Below, in pieces: positions 1 to 9,268 of a DNA stretch of 64,000 bases. The notes beneath the pieces were generated by a model. That model saw nothing but the letters and a program-made list of their open reading frames with translations. It made no database searches and was not told where the DNA came from. The position numbers were made by a program, and so were the translations under genes. Positions within the stretch are counted from its first letter, which is position 1. Every line of letters starts with the position of its first letter. The DNA is from Edaphobacter sp. Lineage in GTDB: Bacteria; Acidobacteriota; Terriglobia; Terriglobales; Acidobacteriaceae. The DNA is taken from assembly GCA_025462645.1 (NCBI GenBank), contig JAOAPB010000060.1, positions 1 through 64,000 of the forward strand, given 5' to 3'.

Positions 1-50
1 ATACCTGGCTGTGAAGCTGAAGCGCAGCCGATGCGATAAACTAAAAGAGT

Positions 51-127
51 CGGGGCGTAGCGCAGTCTGGTAGCGCATCTGCTTTGGGAGCAGAGGGTCG
101 GGGGTTCGAATCCCTCCGCCCCGACCA
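51..127 (+). tRNA. tRNA-Pro (anticodon UGG)
   Basis: A full cloverleaf can be folded. The acceptor stem is CGGGGCG (51-57) pairing with CGCCCCG (117-123), followed by discriminator A and an encoded CCA end (125-127). The anticodon stem is TCTGC/GCAGA (78-82 with 90-94) around the loop TTTGGGA, which puts TGG at 85-87. The T-loop reads GGTTCGAATCC. A proline tRNA with UGG reads CCN codons. A tyrosine integrase gene lies about 200 bases downstream in the same direction, the usual arrangement for an element integrated at a tRNA 3' end. No second copy of the tRNA 3' end was noticed elsewhere in the window. Confidence 0.97.
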
Positions 128-329
128 ACAATCCATCCAAGCTCATCCCATACAGTCCAAAATCTTTCATGATATCCAGTGAATAAACAGGCTTTAGTCC
201 CGTTAATTGTCCAATGTCGTCCGGCGATGTACTATGAAATCCACGCTCTACTGGGGGCCTTTATGGGGGGCCTGCTTGTCGGAGTATGAGGGCCTTTTGA
301 TTTCTGCTCCCTGAGTCGCGAGGGAAACA

Positions 330-1247
330 GTGCTGACGGATACAGCGATTAAGAGGGCCGCTGCAGGCGATCGAGATTACAAGATGGCAGACGCCGGTGG
401 CCTGTTCCTACTGGTGACAAAGGCAGGCGGCAAGCTCTGGCGCTGGAAGTACCGCTTCGAGGGCAAGGAAAAGAAGATGAGCTTCGGGCAGTACCCTGAG
501 GTGACTCTAGCCGAGGTCAGAGCGCTCCACGCTTCCGCCCGGCGGATGTTGGTCTCTGGTGTCGATCCGATGGGGCAGCGCAGCGCTGAAAAGAGAGCTA
601 TCCGGGAAAGCAATGAACTGCCTTTCCGCATGGTCGCCTTCAAGTGGCATGAGCACTGGGAGGGGGGCAACAGTCCACACTATGTGAAAGCAACATGGAG
701 CCGCTTAAAGGCGAACGTATTTCCGGCCATCGGTGATTGTCTGATTACGGAGATCCAAGCTCCCGAAATCGTGGTCATGGTTAAGGCCATTCAGGACCGT
801 GGCAAGTTGGATATTGCCAAGCGAGCCTTGGAAACCACCGGGCAGATCTTCCGCTATGCCGTGGCACATGGTCTGACACAGCGTAACCCCGCGAGCGATA
901 TCAAGCCGGGTGACATTCTCAAGTCCAGACAGAAAGAGAACCACGCTCGTGTGGATGTGAAAGAGCTTCCCGCTTTGCTGAGGGCGATTGAGATTTACCA
1001 GGGCAAACACATAACCCGACTGGCTATGAAGCTGCTGGCCATGACCTTTGTGCGTACTAGCGAGTTGATCGGGGCGCGGTGGTCCGAATTCGATCTGGAA
1101 GCTTCAAGGTGGAATATTCCCGCCGAACGCATGAAGATGAAGACGCCCCACATCGTGCCGCTCTCATGGCAAGCGCTTGATGTGCTTGCGCTGCTCAAGG
1201 GGTTGAGCGGGAACAATGAGTTGGTGTTTCCCGGAGCCCGCACGTAG
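330..1247 (+). pseudogene. Tyrosine recombinase/integrase of P4 type, C-terminally truncated
   Basis: The product starts at a GTG with the typical LTDTAIKRA opening of P4-like integrases. Residues 1-90 form the arm-binding DUF4102 domain (DAGGLFLLV, SFGQYPEVTLAEVRA). Residues about 100-200 are the core-binding SAM-like domain. The catalytic domain begins with Arg242 in TFVRTSELIGARW and a candidate Lys in MKMKTPHIVPLS. The protein stops after ELVFPG, so the His-x-x-Arg box and the nucleophilic Tyr (normally 80-100 residues further on) are absent and the enzyme should be dead. The sequence past about 1238 belongs to a chrA remnant on the other strand, so a rearrangement removed the 3' end. The adjacent tRNA-Pro is the probable former attachment site. 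Confidence 0.92.
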
Positions 1248-1420
1248 CCAAGATACATCGCGAGTTGCGCGGCTAGCGGACCGGGAGCGAGTTGTGCAAA
1301 CGCAAGACCTTCAAGATAATCCGCCCGTTCAGTCCAGCCTCGCTCCTGCACTAACTCCGACTCCATCCGGCTGGCTAACGTGATAGGCCGCCAAACCCGA
1401 CTGTGCCCAGGCGCAAAAAA
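1236..1420 (-). pseudogene. chrA: chrA chromate transporter, N-terminal remnant
   Basis: Reading the minus strand from about 1420 down to 1236 gives MESELVQERGW followed by DYLEGLAFAQLAPGP and LAMYLGYV. This matches the first conserved block of ChrA (CHR family) transporters, which export chromate. The frame runs open upstream of the Met at 1366 (ending ITLASR), so the original start lay further upstream. At about 1236-1243 the similarity ends and the sequence becomes the antisense of the integrase. Only about 45-60 residues of a normally 380-450 residue protein remain. It lies downstream of the co-directional chrB, as expected for a chrBA arrangement. Confidence 0.75.
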
Positions 1421-1488
1421 TAGAGTAGAAATGGCCAGAGGGGCGCTTTCTGCTCTACTGCGGGCTGGGGGCGAGCGCTCATGGACTC

Positions 1489-2403
1489 CTACTTGGATTG
1501 CGGCTTTTGTGAATTGGTTTCGCTCAGTGCTGCGTGGAGCCCCTGTGCCAACTTGACAGCATCATCATTGGCCCAGAAATGCATAAAGTAGAGGTGCGGT
1601 TGGTCGAAGAGCATGTGGTTGTGCATCGCCTCAACCTCGATGCCGTGCGTCCGCAGGGCGCGAAGTACAGGATTCACTTCCGCGGCAAGCATCACAAAAT
1701 CACCGGAGATGGCGGCTTTGCCTCCGCCTGTCGGCTGAAAGTTGATGGCCGTGGCCGTGCCCATTGCTGGAGGAACCTCCATGCCGTTGTCAAGAATCTT
1801 TTCTGCACGAGGAATGCTGAACTGCAGGATGCCGCCATTGATCTTGCCGGTATAGCCAAGGGCTTGCTCTACCTCTGTCGTCTTTAGATCGATGGCTGGT
1901 TGCGCGACTGCGGGGGTTGGAGTGGCTGGGGGAAAGGGCGTTTTGGTCAAAGCGAGCGCGGGGGCAAGCGATTGCGCCAATACGACAGGGTCGCCGTGGC
2001 CGGAGATATGCATGTAGATCACGCGAGGAACCTCTCCGAGGAGATGGTTGTGGATGGATGTTTGCTCGATGCCCCCTTGCTGAAGCTTCAGCATGACGGG
2101 TTCGATCTCCTCCTCGGTCAAAACGAGGTCGCCCATGACCATCGCCTCATCGCCCATCTTCTTGAAGGCAAGCCATGAGCCCAGCGCGAGCCCGGGGGCC
2201 ACGGTTACGCCATCCCTGACCACTTTCATGTCTCTGCGCGGAAGGGAAAACTTGTAGACTTCGCCCGGCTGCATCTGACCGGTCCGGCCGAGTGCTGCTT
2301 CCACAGGCTTCCAGGCTGCATTCGGATCATTCTGGGCCCGCGCAGAAGCAAACGAACAGGTGAGCAAACAGAATGCAACGGTACATGTGACTCGTCTTCT
2401 CAT
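1489..2403 (-). CDS. Secreted protein with two DUF1259 domains
   Basis: The 304-residue product begins with a signal peptide (MRRRVTCTVAFCLLTCSFASARAQ). It holds two copies of a DUF1259-type domain. Each carries an EAALGRTGQ/EQALGYTGK opening, a FSLPR/FSIPR strand and a closing SIHNHLL..PRVIYMHISG or AMHNHML..PHLYFMHFWA block. The paired His-Asn-His motifs suggest metal or small-molecule binding, but no reaction is established for the family. It follows chrB with a 9-base gap and precedes the chrA remnant. DUF1259 proteins are often found beside chromate or metal resistance genes; here that is context only. It should act in the periplasm. Confidence 0.85.
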   Translation of the reverse strand: MRRRVTCTVAFCLLTCSFASARAQNDPNAAWKPVEAALGRTGQMQPGEVYKFSLPRRDMKVVRDGVTVAPGLALGSWLAFKKMGDEAMVMGDLVLTEEEIEPVMLKLQQGGIEQTSIHNHLLGEVPRVIYMHISGHGDPVVLAQSLAPALALTKTPFPPATPTPAVAQPAIDLKTTEVEQALGYTGKINGGILQFSIPRAEKILDNGMEVPPAMGTATAINFQPTGGGKAAISGDFVMLAAEVNPVLRALRTHGIEVEAMHNHMLFDQPHLYFMHFWANDDAVKLAQGLHAALSETNSQKPQSK

Positions 2404-2412
2404 GGCTGTCTC

Positions 2413-3348
2413 CTATTTCGAAGCAATCGAGTGATAGAGACCTTCGATAAGCTCTATCCCTCGACGCAGTAGTTCGTCGTCCGGAATGCCCTGCCTGGCC
2501 CATCCCTTCAGAACGTGGTTGATGGTGATACCTTCTGTTCGGCCGAACTTGAGATCATCGAAGTCGGCATCGTGGATAGCGTGGCCAATGCGATGGATGA
2601 TCTTGTCGCTAATACCGAAGCGAAGACATAGGGTTTCGAAGGTGCAGTTTTCGCCTTCGTGGCCGAAGCCGCCGCCCTGATACATATCGAACGGCACAGC
2701 TTTCGGATGACTTAAAGGTTCATTTCCGAAGATGAACGTAGCCTTGGGATCGATGAACCGCTGAATGAGCCATGCAGAGGAAACACGGTCAATGCCGGGT
2801 CGAGGCCTCGTAATCCAGGCCTGCTTCTGATAGGCCGCCTTTGAAAGCCTTCCTTTCGGAACCTTCACCTGTGTTGCTGCCGGATGTTCCGCCTTATAAA
2901 GGACCTCTTCGGCTTTGGCTCTCAGTGAGGAATTAAAGAAGTCGATCTCGCTGATTTCATCGAACCGCCGTTTCATCTTTGCAAGTTGATTGGGAAAGCC
3001 TTGAGCCGACGAGTCAAGTTCTTGCACCTCCTGGATCAAAGCCGTGTAGTCGGGTTTCCGCTCCTCTCGAAACAGATCATGAAGCCTCTCAATCGGAGGA
3101 TCGTCAACGCTTTGGACTTGCAGAACCGAGACCTCTCCCTTCGAAGCGCGAATCGACGTTGCGAGCCATGCGAAACGTTCCTGATTCGTCGGCGTATTGG
3201 GCAACAGATAGCCAGAGTTGCGCAGTGCGAGCGTCCCGTATCGTTGCAGTTTCCTCCAGATCCCTACTCTGGCACTTGCTTTATTGCCGGGCAAGGTGAA
3301 GATCAACAGGAGCCACGGTGCCGAATTTGCGTCATTGTTTTTGCTCAT
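2413..3348 (-). CDS. chrB: Chromate resistance protein ChrB
   Basis: The N-terminal part has the ChrB signature WLLLIFTLPGNKASARVGIWRKL, present here from about residue 12 (cited as the ChrB_N type), and the C-terminal part (ITRPRPGIDRVSSAWLI, FIDPKATFIF, HDADFDD) is the ChrB_C domain. ChrB acts in chromate resistance, partly as a chromate-responsive regulator and partly through this C-terminal domain. An upstream ATG at 3435 is possible, but it would overlap the preceding gene by 32 bases and add 29 residues unlike the family. The ATG at 3348 starts MSKNNDANSAPW and was chosen; neither start has a good ribosome site. The gene sits between an RND efflux operon and a DUF1259 gene. Its usual partner chrA is broken, so chromate export from this locus is doubtful. 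Confidence 0.88.
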   Translation of the reverse strand: MSKNNDANSAPWLLLIFTLPGNKASARVGIWRKLQRYGTLALRNSGYLLPNTPTNQERFAWLATSIRASKGEVSVLQVQSVDDPPIERLHDLFREERKPDYTALIQEVQELDSSAQGFPNQLAKMKRRFDEISEIDFFNSSLRAKAEEVLYKAEHPAATQVKVPKGRLSKAAYQKQAWITRPRPGIDRVSSAWLIQRFIDPKATFIFGNEPLSHPKAVPFDMYQGGGFGHEGENCTFETLCLRFGISDKIIHRIGHAIHDADFDDLKFGRTEGITINHVLKGWARQGIPDDELLRRGIELIEGLYHSIASK

Positions 3349-3403
3349 GAGATTCAATAGCTGCCATTGCGTCGTGCAACTCGCATCGTGCAGCGCCGGA
3401 CGG

Positions 3404-4489
3404 CTAGGGGAGGGACGCCCCCTCACGCAGCTCATCCGATGCGCGTTTTACAACCTTATCCCCCTGCTTGATGGCGCCTCGTATGGCTACCTGGTCTCCA
3501 AATGCTGCGCCCTTACGTACGTTTACCCAGTGGGCGTGTCCATGCAGCGAGGTGATAATAAATGTTCGCTCGGTGGTCGAGACAACGCTGGTTGCGGGAA
3601 CGAGCAGGAGGGGCTCCGCCGAACTGACCGGCCACTCCACGGACGGATACATACCGGGTGCAAGGCTTCCGTCCTTGTTGTAGGCGTCAAGCTCGACCAT
3701 CATTGTTCTGGTCTGAGCCTCGAGAGCGTTGGAGACTCTTGCGATCTTGGCCGAATACGTCTTGCCGGGCTGTGACGAAACGTGGAAGTTCACCGGTGTG
3801 CCGGAGACAACGTGGCCGACATAACTTTCGGGAACGGGGACGGTCAAGCGAAGATGCCTGATCTGTTGGAGCTTCAGCAGGGGTGTGTGACTGCCTCCCT
3901 GTACCAATATGCCCGGATGCACAAAACGGTCAGTGATTGTGCCGTCGAAGGGCGCCGTCACGCGGAGATAACTGTCCATCTCTTTCGCAGCGCGCAAACG
4001 CTCAGCTGCTGCCTGAGTAGCGGCCTTCCTGCTGCTCACGAGGGATTGTGCTGCATCCCGCTCTTTTTGCGATTGAATCAGTTCGTTCTCTGCGATAGCC
4101 CCTGCCGTCTTCGAAGCTTCCTGCAAGCGAGCGAACGTGCTCTCGATGCCTGCTGCCTGAGCTTCCGCCTGACTTTGGTCGGCTTCGGCCTGGTGAAAAT
4201 TCGCTTCCGCAGCGGCGGTCTGGGCCTTCATCTCCGGAGCGGATAGTTCTACCAGAACCTGTCCGCGTCGTACGTGACTGCCGCGATCTACAAGTACCTG
4301 TTCAATGTAGCCGGGAACCCGCGCTTCAATGTCAGCCTGCAAATATGGTGCCAACTCCGCGGGCAACGCAATCGTTCGTGTAGGGTTGCGGCTTTCCACC
4401 GCCACAAGTTCCACACGCGTTGGCGACTGAGCGATCGCCCGCCCACAGATGGCAAGAGCAATGAAAAGGATTTTCTTATGATTGTGCAT
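3404..4489 (-). CDS. RND efflux periplasmic adaptor (membrane fusion protein)
   Basis: The 361-residue product has a signal sequence (MHNHKKILFIALAICGRAIAQ). The first lipoyl half follows (ARVPGYIEQVLVDRGSHVRRGQVLVEL). Residues about 90-170 form an Ala/Glu/Gln-rich coiled-coil hairpin, then come the second lipoyl half (VTAPFDGTITDRFVHPG) and the beta-barrel and membrane-proximal domains. It bridges the inner-membrane RND pump to the TolC channel. Its start overlaps the end of the RND gene by 14 bases, so the two are translationally coupled. The protein lacks the His-rich or Met-rich stretches typical of copper or silver adaptors, so the substrate is open. Confidence 0.93.
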   Translation of the reverse strand: MHNHKKILFIALAICGRAIAQSPTRVELVAVESRNPTRTIALPAELAPYLQADIEARVPGYIEQVLVDRGSHVRRGQVLVELSAPEMKAQTAAAEANFHQAEADQSQAEAQAAGIESTFARLQEASKTAGAIAENELIQSQKERDAAQSLVSSRKAATQAAAERLRAAKEMDSYLRVTAPFDGTITDRFVHPGILVQGGSHTPLLKLQQIRHLRLTVPVPESYVGHVVSGTPVNFHVSSQPGKTYSAKIARVSNALEAQTRTMMVELDAYNKDGSLAPGMYPSVEWPVSSAEPLLLVPATSVVSTTERTFIITSLHGHAHWVNVRKGAAFGDQVAIRGAIKQGDKVVKRASDELREGASLP

Positions 4490-7400
4490 AGTATCGGCTC
4501 GCGGGGTCTTCGGGATTCAATGAATTTGAAGTAATGGAAGCGCGACGTTGCAGGAGTCCGTAGATGGCTGGCAGCACGGCCAATGTGGCAAACGTCGAAA
4601 AGAGAAGGCCGCCGATCACGGCGCGGCCCAAAGGGGCGGATTGTGCGCCGCCCTCTCCGAATCCGATGGCCATTGGGATCATGCCGGAGATCATTGCCGT
4701 GGCAGTCATGAGAATTGCACGGAGGCGACCGACGGCTCCTGTGTGCGCCGCTACCTCCGCGCCTTCCTGCTGGCGGGCTTGCTCGGCAAAGGTCACCAGG
4801 AGAATTGCGTTGGCGACCGAGATCCCTACCGCCATAATCGCTCCCATGAAGGACTGGATATTGAGGGTTGTTCGGGTAACGAGCAGCATGAGCACCACAC
4901 CGCAGAGCACTCCCGGAATTGTGCTCAAGACGGCCAGAGGCAACCGCAGGGATTGGAAGTACGCCATCAGGAGGAGGAAGATGGTTGCAATCGCAAGCAA
5001 GAGTCCTACGCGCAAGCCCGAAATGGTCTGCTCCAGCGCTGGAACCTCGCCCCGAACTGTCACGATGGAACCCTTCGGCGGCGCCGCCATCTTGCCGAGC
5101 GCTGCCTTGATCTTCTGTTGGGCTTCTCCAAGGGTAACACCGTGAAGGTTAGCGGTTAGGCTTACAACACGCTGTCCGCTGAGCCTCTCAATCATCTCCG
5201 GCATGGTGCCGTACTGCAGGTTCGCGACCTGATCGAGTTGAGGCTGTGAGAGTCCATCTCGCATCAGCGGCAGAGATGACAAAGCAGGCAAACCCTGAGC
5301 GCGACTCGGAGGAATCTGTACCTGTATCTGGAAAGCATTTCCGGTGTTCGGGTCACGCCAATAATTCGGTGAAGTAAATCGTGACGATCCGGTTGCAGCA
5401 ACCATGGAGTTGGTGACGTCGGCCATGGTCAGGCCGAATTGTCCGGCATACTGTCGGTCGATGTTGACCTCGACGGTGGGATACTTCTGCGGCTGCACGA
5501 TGGATATGTCGCGGAGAAAGCTCAACTTGTGAAGCTCCGCCTCTATCTTTGCAACTTGGGCGTAGTTCTGATCAAGGTTCACTCCCTGTACGTCGATCTG
5601 GACAGGAGTGGGCGAACCAAAGCTCATGACCTGGGAGACTATGTCTCCTGCCTCAAAAGACAGATGGAGCGAAGGCATCTCTTTACTGAAAGCAGAGCGA
5701 AGGTCTTCCCGCAGACGTTCGTCGTCAGGATGTCCGGGCCGCAACTGGACTTGAACCATCGCTTCCTCGGGACCGCTGGTGAAAAGATGCACCAGGTTGA
5801 TTGGATAGCTGGAAGGTTGCACGCCGACGTAATCGGATGTAATCTCCACGTTCTCCTTTCCGATGGTCTTGCGAATGAGATCGAGCGCATGGAGAATCAT
5901 CGGCTCGGTCTCCTCAATACGTGTGCCGACAGGAGCCTTCAAACGCATTCGCAGGACAGGACCATTGACGTCCGGAAAGATCTCGGTTCCGAGGTGTGGT
6001 GTGACAAGCACCAGAACAACTATCGACACTCCGAAGTAGGTGAGGATGACCGGCCACCTGAACTTGAGAACGGTGTCGAGAAATTTTTCATATCGCGCCC
6101 GGAGTCGCCCGAAGATTCCTTCCGACTCTTCCCGTCGATGCGCCTCTTTCATCATCCACGTCCCAAATACCGGGACAAGACTGCTGGAAAGCAGGTAGGA
6201 GGCGATCATGGCGAAGCCAACCGCGAGAGACAGAGGAACGAAGAGTTGCCGCCCGACACCCTTCATGAAGAAGGACGGAACGAAGACTGCCAGAACACAC
6301 AGCATGGAAAGCAATCGTGCGATCACGGTGCGTTTGCATGCCTCCAGAACCGCTCTTGCGCGGGAGACGCCCGGCAAAAGTTGCGTATGGATGTTTTCGA
6401 TCTCTACGGTGGCTTCGTCTACAAGAACGCCCACGGCGAGCGCCAGGCCGCCAAGGGTCATGATGTTGATGGTTTGCCCGGTAGCCCAAAGCAGGAGCAC
6501 CGCCGTGAAGAGTGCAAACGGTATATTCGCGACTACGATCAACGCACCACGCCAGTCCCGGAGGAAGAGCAAGACAACGATCCCTGTGAGCACGGCACCC
6601 AGGATGGCTTCGCGTATGAGTCCGTTGATCGCGTGGGAGACATACCCCGATTGATCGAACGCCAATTGAACGTCCACGTCATCAGGGATCGCCTTCTTGA
6701 ATACCGGGATGGCTGCCTTGACCGCGCTGATGACAGCAAGGGTCGAGGCGTCGGAACGCTTCGTTACCGGAATATAGACCGTTCGCCGTCCATCCACGTG
6801 AGCGTATGCCGTCACAATGTCGGTTCCGTTGTCGACCGCTCCGATATCGCGGAGATAGACGCTTGTGCCTGATCCGGGGTGGATCGGCGTGTTCATCAGC
6901 TCACCCAGTTCCGGCCCGAGGGTGGCATTGTTGCGTACGATGCGGTTTAGCGTGCCGTCATAAAGATTTCCAGATGGAGATACCACCGTCCCGCTGCTTA
7001 CTGCGGAGATCGCTTGTTCAGGAGAGATATGGTATTGCTTCAGTTTGTCCGGGTCGAGCGTGACGACGATCGTCCGTTGATTGCCACCAAAGGGCGGCGG
7101 CGCAGAGACGCCGGGAAGTGTCGCAAACAAAGGCCGCACCTGATTGAGTGCGATGTTCTGTAGTTCGCCTTGCGTGTGGTTGGAACTCGTGAAGAGCAAC
7201 AAACCGACGGCCACGCTGCCTGGATCGAAGCGAGTAATGAAGGGGGGGACGGTGCCGGGGGGCATGAAAGCACGGGCTCGCGTGACGTAGCCTACCGTCT
7301 CGGCCATCGCCTGCTGCATGTTCGTCCCTTCACGGAAGCTTAGCTTCATCAGCGCCGCGCCCTGGATGCTCTTGCTGTCGACCGATTCGATACCCGTGAT

Positions 7401-7619
7401 GTAGAGGAAGTGGTACTCGTAGTAATAGGTAAGGAAGCCTTCCATCTGGGCGGGGGTCATCCCGCCAAACGGCTGAGCAACATAGATGACTGGATTGCCG
7501 ACTTCAGGGAAGATGTCGGTCCGCATTTGGCCCAACGAAAGGACAAAGCCGGCCAGGATCGCGATCAACGCGACGATCACAGCAAGAGGACGGGATAAGG
7601 CTGCCAAAACAAGACGCAT
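4476..7619 (-). CDS. RND family efflux transporter permease
   Basis: The length of 1047 residues is normal for an RND pump. A first membrane helix near the N terminus (PLAVIVALIAILAGFVLSL) is followed by two large periplasmic loops and two blocks of membrane helices (about residues 330-540 and 860-1030). In helix 4 the proton-relay motif reads GVLVDEATVEIENI, so the second Asp of AcrB (D408) is Glu. In helix 10 the motif reads GISVANAILLVTF, lacking the Lys of AcrB. This pattern is seen in a subgroup of HAE-1-like pumps. The gene lies 17 bases downstream of tolC and overlaps the adaptor gene. The transported compound cannot be told from sequence; the neighbours suggest metal or toxic-compound export. 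Confidence 0.95.
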   Translation of the reverse strand: MRLVLAALSRPLAVIVALIAILAGFVLSLGQMRTDIFPEVGNPVIYVAQPFGGMTPAQMEGFLTYYYEYHFLYITGIESVDSKSIQGAALMKLSFREGTNMQQAMAETVGYVTRARAFMPPGTVPPFITRFDPGSVAVGLLLFTSSNHTQGELQNIALNQVRPLFATLPGVSAPPPFGGNQRTIVVTLDPDKLKQYHISPEQAISAVSSGTVVSPSGNLYDGTLNRIVRNNATLGPELGELMNTPIHPGSGTSVYLRDIGAVDNGTDIVTAYAHVDGRRTVYIPVTKRSDASTLAVISAVKAAIPVFKKAIPDDVDVQLAFDQSGYVSHAINGLIREAILGAVLTGIVVLLFLRDWRGALIVVANIPFALFTAVLLLWATGQTINIMTLGGLALAVGVLVDEATVEIENIHTQLLPGVSRARAVLEACKRTVIARLLSMLCVLAVFVPSFFMKGVGRQLFVPLSLAVGFAMIASYLLSSSLVPVFGTWMMKEAHRREESEGIFGRLRARYEKFLDTVLKFRWPVILTYFGVSIVVLVLVTPHLGTEIFPDVNGPVLRMRLKAPVGTRIEETEPMILHALDLIRKTIGKENVEITSDYVGVQPSSYPINLVHLFTSGPEEAMVQVQLRPGHPDDERLREDLRSAFSKEMPSLHLSFEAGDIVSQVMSFGSPTPVQIDVQGVNLDQNYAQVAKIEAELHKLSFLRDISIVQPQKYPTVEVNIDRQYAGQFGLTMADVTNSMVAATGSSRFTSPNYWRDPNTGNAFQIQVQIPPSRAQGLPALSSLPLMRDGLSQPQLDQVANLQYGTMPEMIERLSGQRVVSLTANLHGVTLGEAQQKIKAALGKMAAPPKGSIVTVRGEVPALEQTISGLRVGLLLAIATIFLLLMAYFQSLRLPLAVLSTIPGVLCGVVLMLLVTRTTLNIQSFMGAIMAVGISVANAILLVTFAEQARQQEGAEVAAHTGAVGRLRAILMTATAMISGMIPMAIGFGEGGAQSAPLGRAVIGGLLFSTFATLAVLPAIYGLLQRRASITSNSLNPEDPASRYYAQS

Positions 7620-7636
7620 CGTTTCCTACCTGGAAC

Positions 7637-9082
7637 TCACTTGCTGACTGCTTGCACGAAGGGTTGAATATCTCCGCGCGAGGCTTGCAATTGAAGAAGA
7701 GCCCGCCAGACATTCAGGCGTGCAATGGAATCGTCGATCTCAGCCTGAACTACGAGTCGTTGCGCCTGCGCCACATCGTCGATAGGGCCAAGTCCTGCCT
7801 TGTAGCGAGCCTGGGCTTGGTCGAAAGCCGTGTGGGCAGCGTTCACTTCGACCGGTGTGTTTGCTGCAACCTCACGCGCTGTGCGCACCGCTGCCCGGGC
7901 GATGGCAAACCGCTCCTGAAGGGTTCTATCCGCCAACTGCTCGTTGCTCTTATTGGCTCGGACCGCTGCGGCTTGTGCGGCTTCGCGGGCATGGATGCTG
8001 GCAAAATCCATGAAGGCGAAGGTGACGGTCACTCCAACGGCGTAATTCGCTGTCGTTGGGCTAAGACCATTGGTGCCGCCAAGCCGCCTTCCGTCCGACT
8101 CAGTCCCCGTTCCGCGAGCGAAGGCTGCACCCTCTAGATTGAATTGCGGAACCCAACTGCGTTCGGTCGCGTGCAACTGCGCTTCCGATTGCGCGGTGAC
8201 AGCTTTCTGCTGCACCAGGACGGGATGCTCGCCCGCCTGGAACGGCACGCCCTCTTCGGCCAACTGAGGCGACTCTGTCAACAGACGAGCAGTAGCGAAC
8301 ATGATTCCACCGTCGTCCGCATGCGGCATGAACTTTACAAGGGTGGCCCGGCTTATCTGTTCGGCTTGCTTCGCGTAAGCGAGTTGCGTCTCCGCCAAGG
8401 CACGCTCAGCTTCGACCCGGGACTCGTCCGCGCCCGGCCGGAGTTGAGCCGAGGTCAACGCATGGATGCTACGCAACAAGACATCCCAGTTGTCCACCGC
8501 AGCAGCCGCCGACCGTTCAGTCTGCTGAGCTGCAATCAACGTTAGAAAGGCATCGGCCGCCGCGGTCCCGACGTCGAGTTGAGTGCGCTGAACGACTGCG
8601 CTAGCCGCATCCCGCGCCGCGCGTGACGCCGTCACGTTGGCATGGCGAACACCAAAGTCGAACGGCTGCCAGTTGACGAGCAATCCAGTTGCGCTGCCCC
8701 AGACCGAACCGCCGTTATTCGTGCCAAGTACAGGTCCCGTCATAGAAGGCACAATGTTTTGCGGCAGCAGCGCGCCAAAGACGTTGTTCCGAGTGGCGCG
8801 GTTGAATTGGGCTAGACCATCGACTCTAGGAAGATACGACGTTCGCGCCAGTTCAATATTGGCAGCCGACGCGTTCAGTTCTTCCTGCGTGACATGGACC
8901 AGAGGGTAATCACGCACTGCGGACTGAACCACCTCGGAGAGGGTAAGCACAGGAGGAGGTGGAGGAGGAGCTTGTGCGTGTGCGATCGAACCTCCGGGAG
9001 CCGCAACCGCGCCCAACAGCGCACACGAAGCAATAAGCGTTCCTATATGACCGAACCCGGGTGTTTGCATGCGCCGGTTCAT
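7637..9082 (-). CDS. TolC-family outer-membrane efflux protein
   Basis: The start at 9082 gives MNRRMQTPGFGHIG, a signal peptide ending in SIAHAQ and a proline run. It is preceded by AGAGG seven bases upstream; two Met codons further upstream have no such site. The body holds two repeated outer-membrane efflux domains with the usual heptad-rich helices (for example ARTSYLPRVDGLAQFN and ARYKAGLGPIDDVAQAQRL). It forms the trimeric exit duct for the RND pump encoded directly downstream. This is the first gene of the apparent operon tolC - RND - MFP - chrB - DUF1259. The 185-base gap upstream should carry the promoter. An inverted TGTTAT...ATAACA lies in it near 9125-9156, but the support is weak. 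Confidence 0.93.
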   Translation of the reverse strand: MNRRMQTPGFGHIGTLIASCALLGAVAAPGGSIAHAQAPPPPPPVLTLSEVVQSAVRDYPLVHVTQEELNASAANIELARTSYLPRVDGLAQFNRATRNNVFGALLPQNIVPSMTGPVLGTNNGGSVWGSATGLLVNWQPFDFGVRHANVTASRAARDAASAVVQRTQLDVGTAAADAFLTLIAAQQTERSAAAAVDNWDVLLRSIHALTSAQLRPGADESRVEAERALAETQLAYAKQAEQISRATLVKFMPHADDGGIMFATARLLTESPQLAEEGVPFQAGEHPVLVQQKAVTAQSEAQLHATERSWVPQFNLEGAAFARGTGTESDGRRLGGTNGLSPTTANYAVGVTVTFAFMDFASIHAREAAQAAAVRANKSNEQLADRTLQERFAIARAAVRTAREVAANTPVEVNAAHTAFDQAQARYKAGLGPIDDVAQAQRLVVQAEIDDSIARLNVWRALLQLQASRGDIQPFVQAVSK

Positions 9083-9268
9083 CGGCGCCCTCTGCGACCA
9101 AACAGTACCATTATTTTTTGCTGTTATGCTCATAACTAGTATACGAAATAACAGTAGCACATTTCCCGATGGGCAGCTTCGCTCCGGGAGATGTCTAAAA
9201 TTATTTCTTGGATTTTTACAAAAGTCTTGAGCCGGAAGAGCTTTCCTTCACGGCTTTGGAGTTCACCT

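Noticed and set aside
51-127. A second attachment site matching the tRNA-Pro 3' end
   Set aside because: No direct repeat of the tRNA 3' end was noticed elsewhere in the window, so no island boundary can be given.
5439-6872. A 477-codon open frame on the plus strand
   Set aside because: It lies antisense to the RND pump, has no recognisable motif and is explained by the codon bias of the pump gene.
9125-9156. TGTTAT...ATAACA inverted repeat as the operator of the tolC operon
   Set aside because: The arms are only six bases with a long spacer in AT-rich sequence; chance cannot be excluded.
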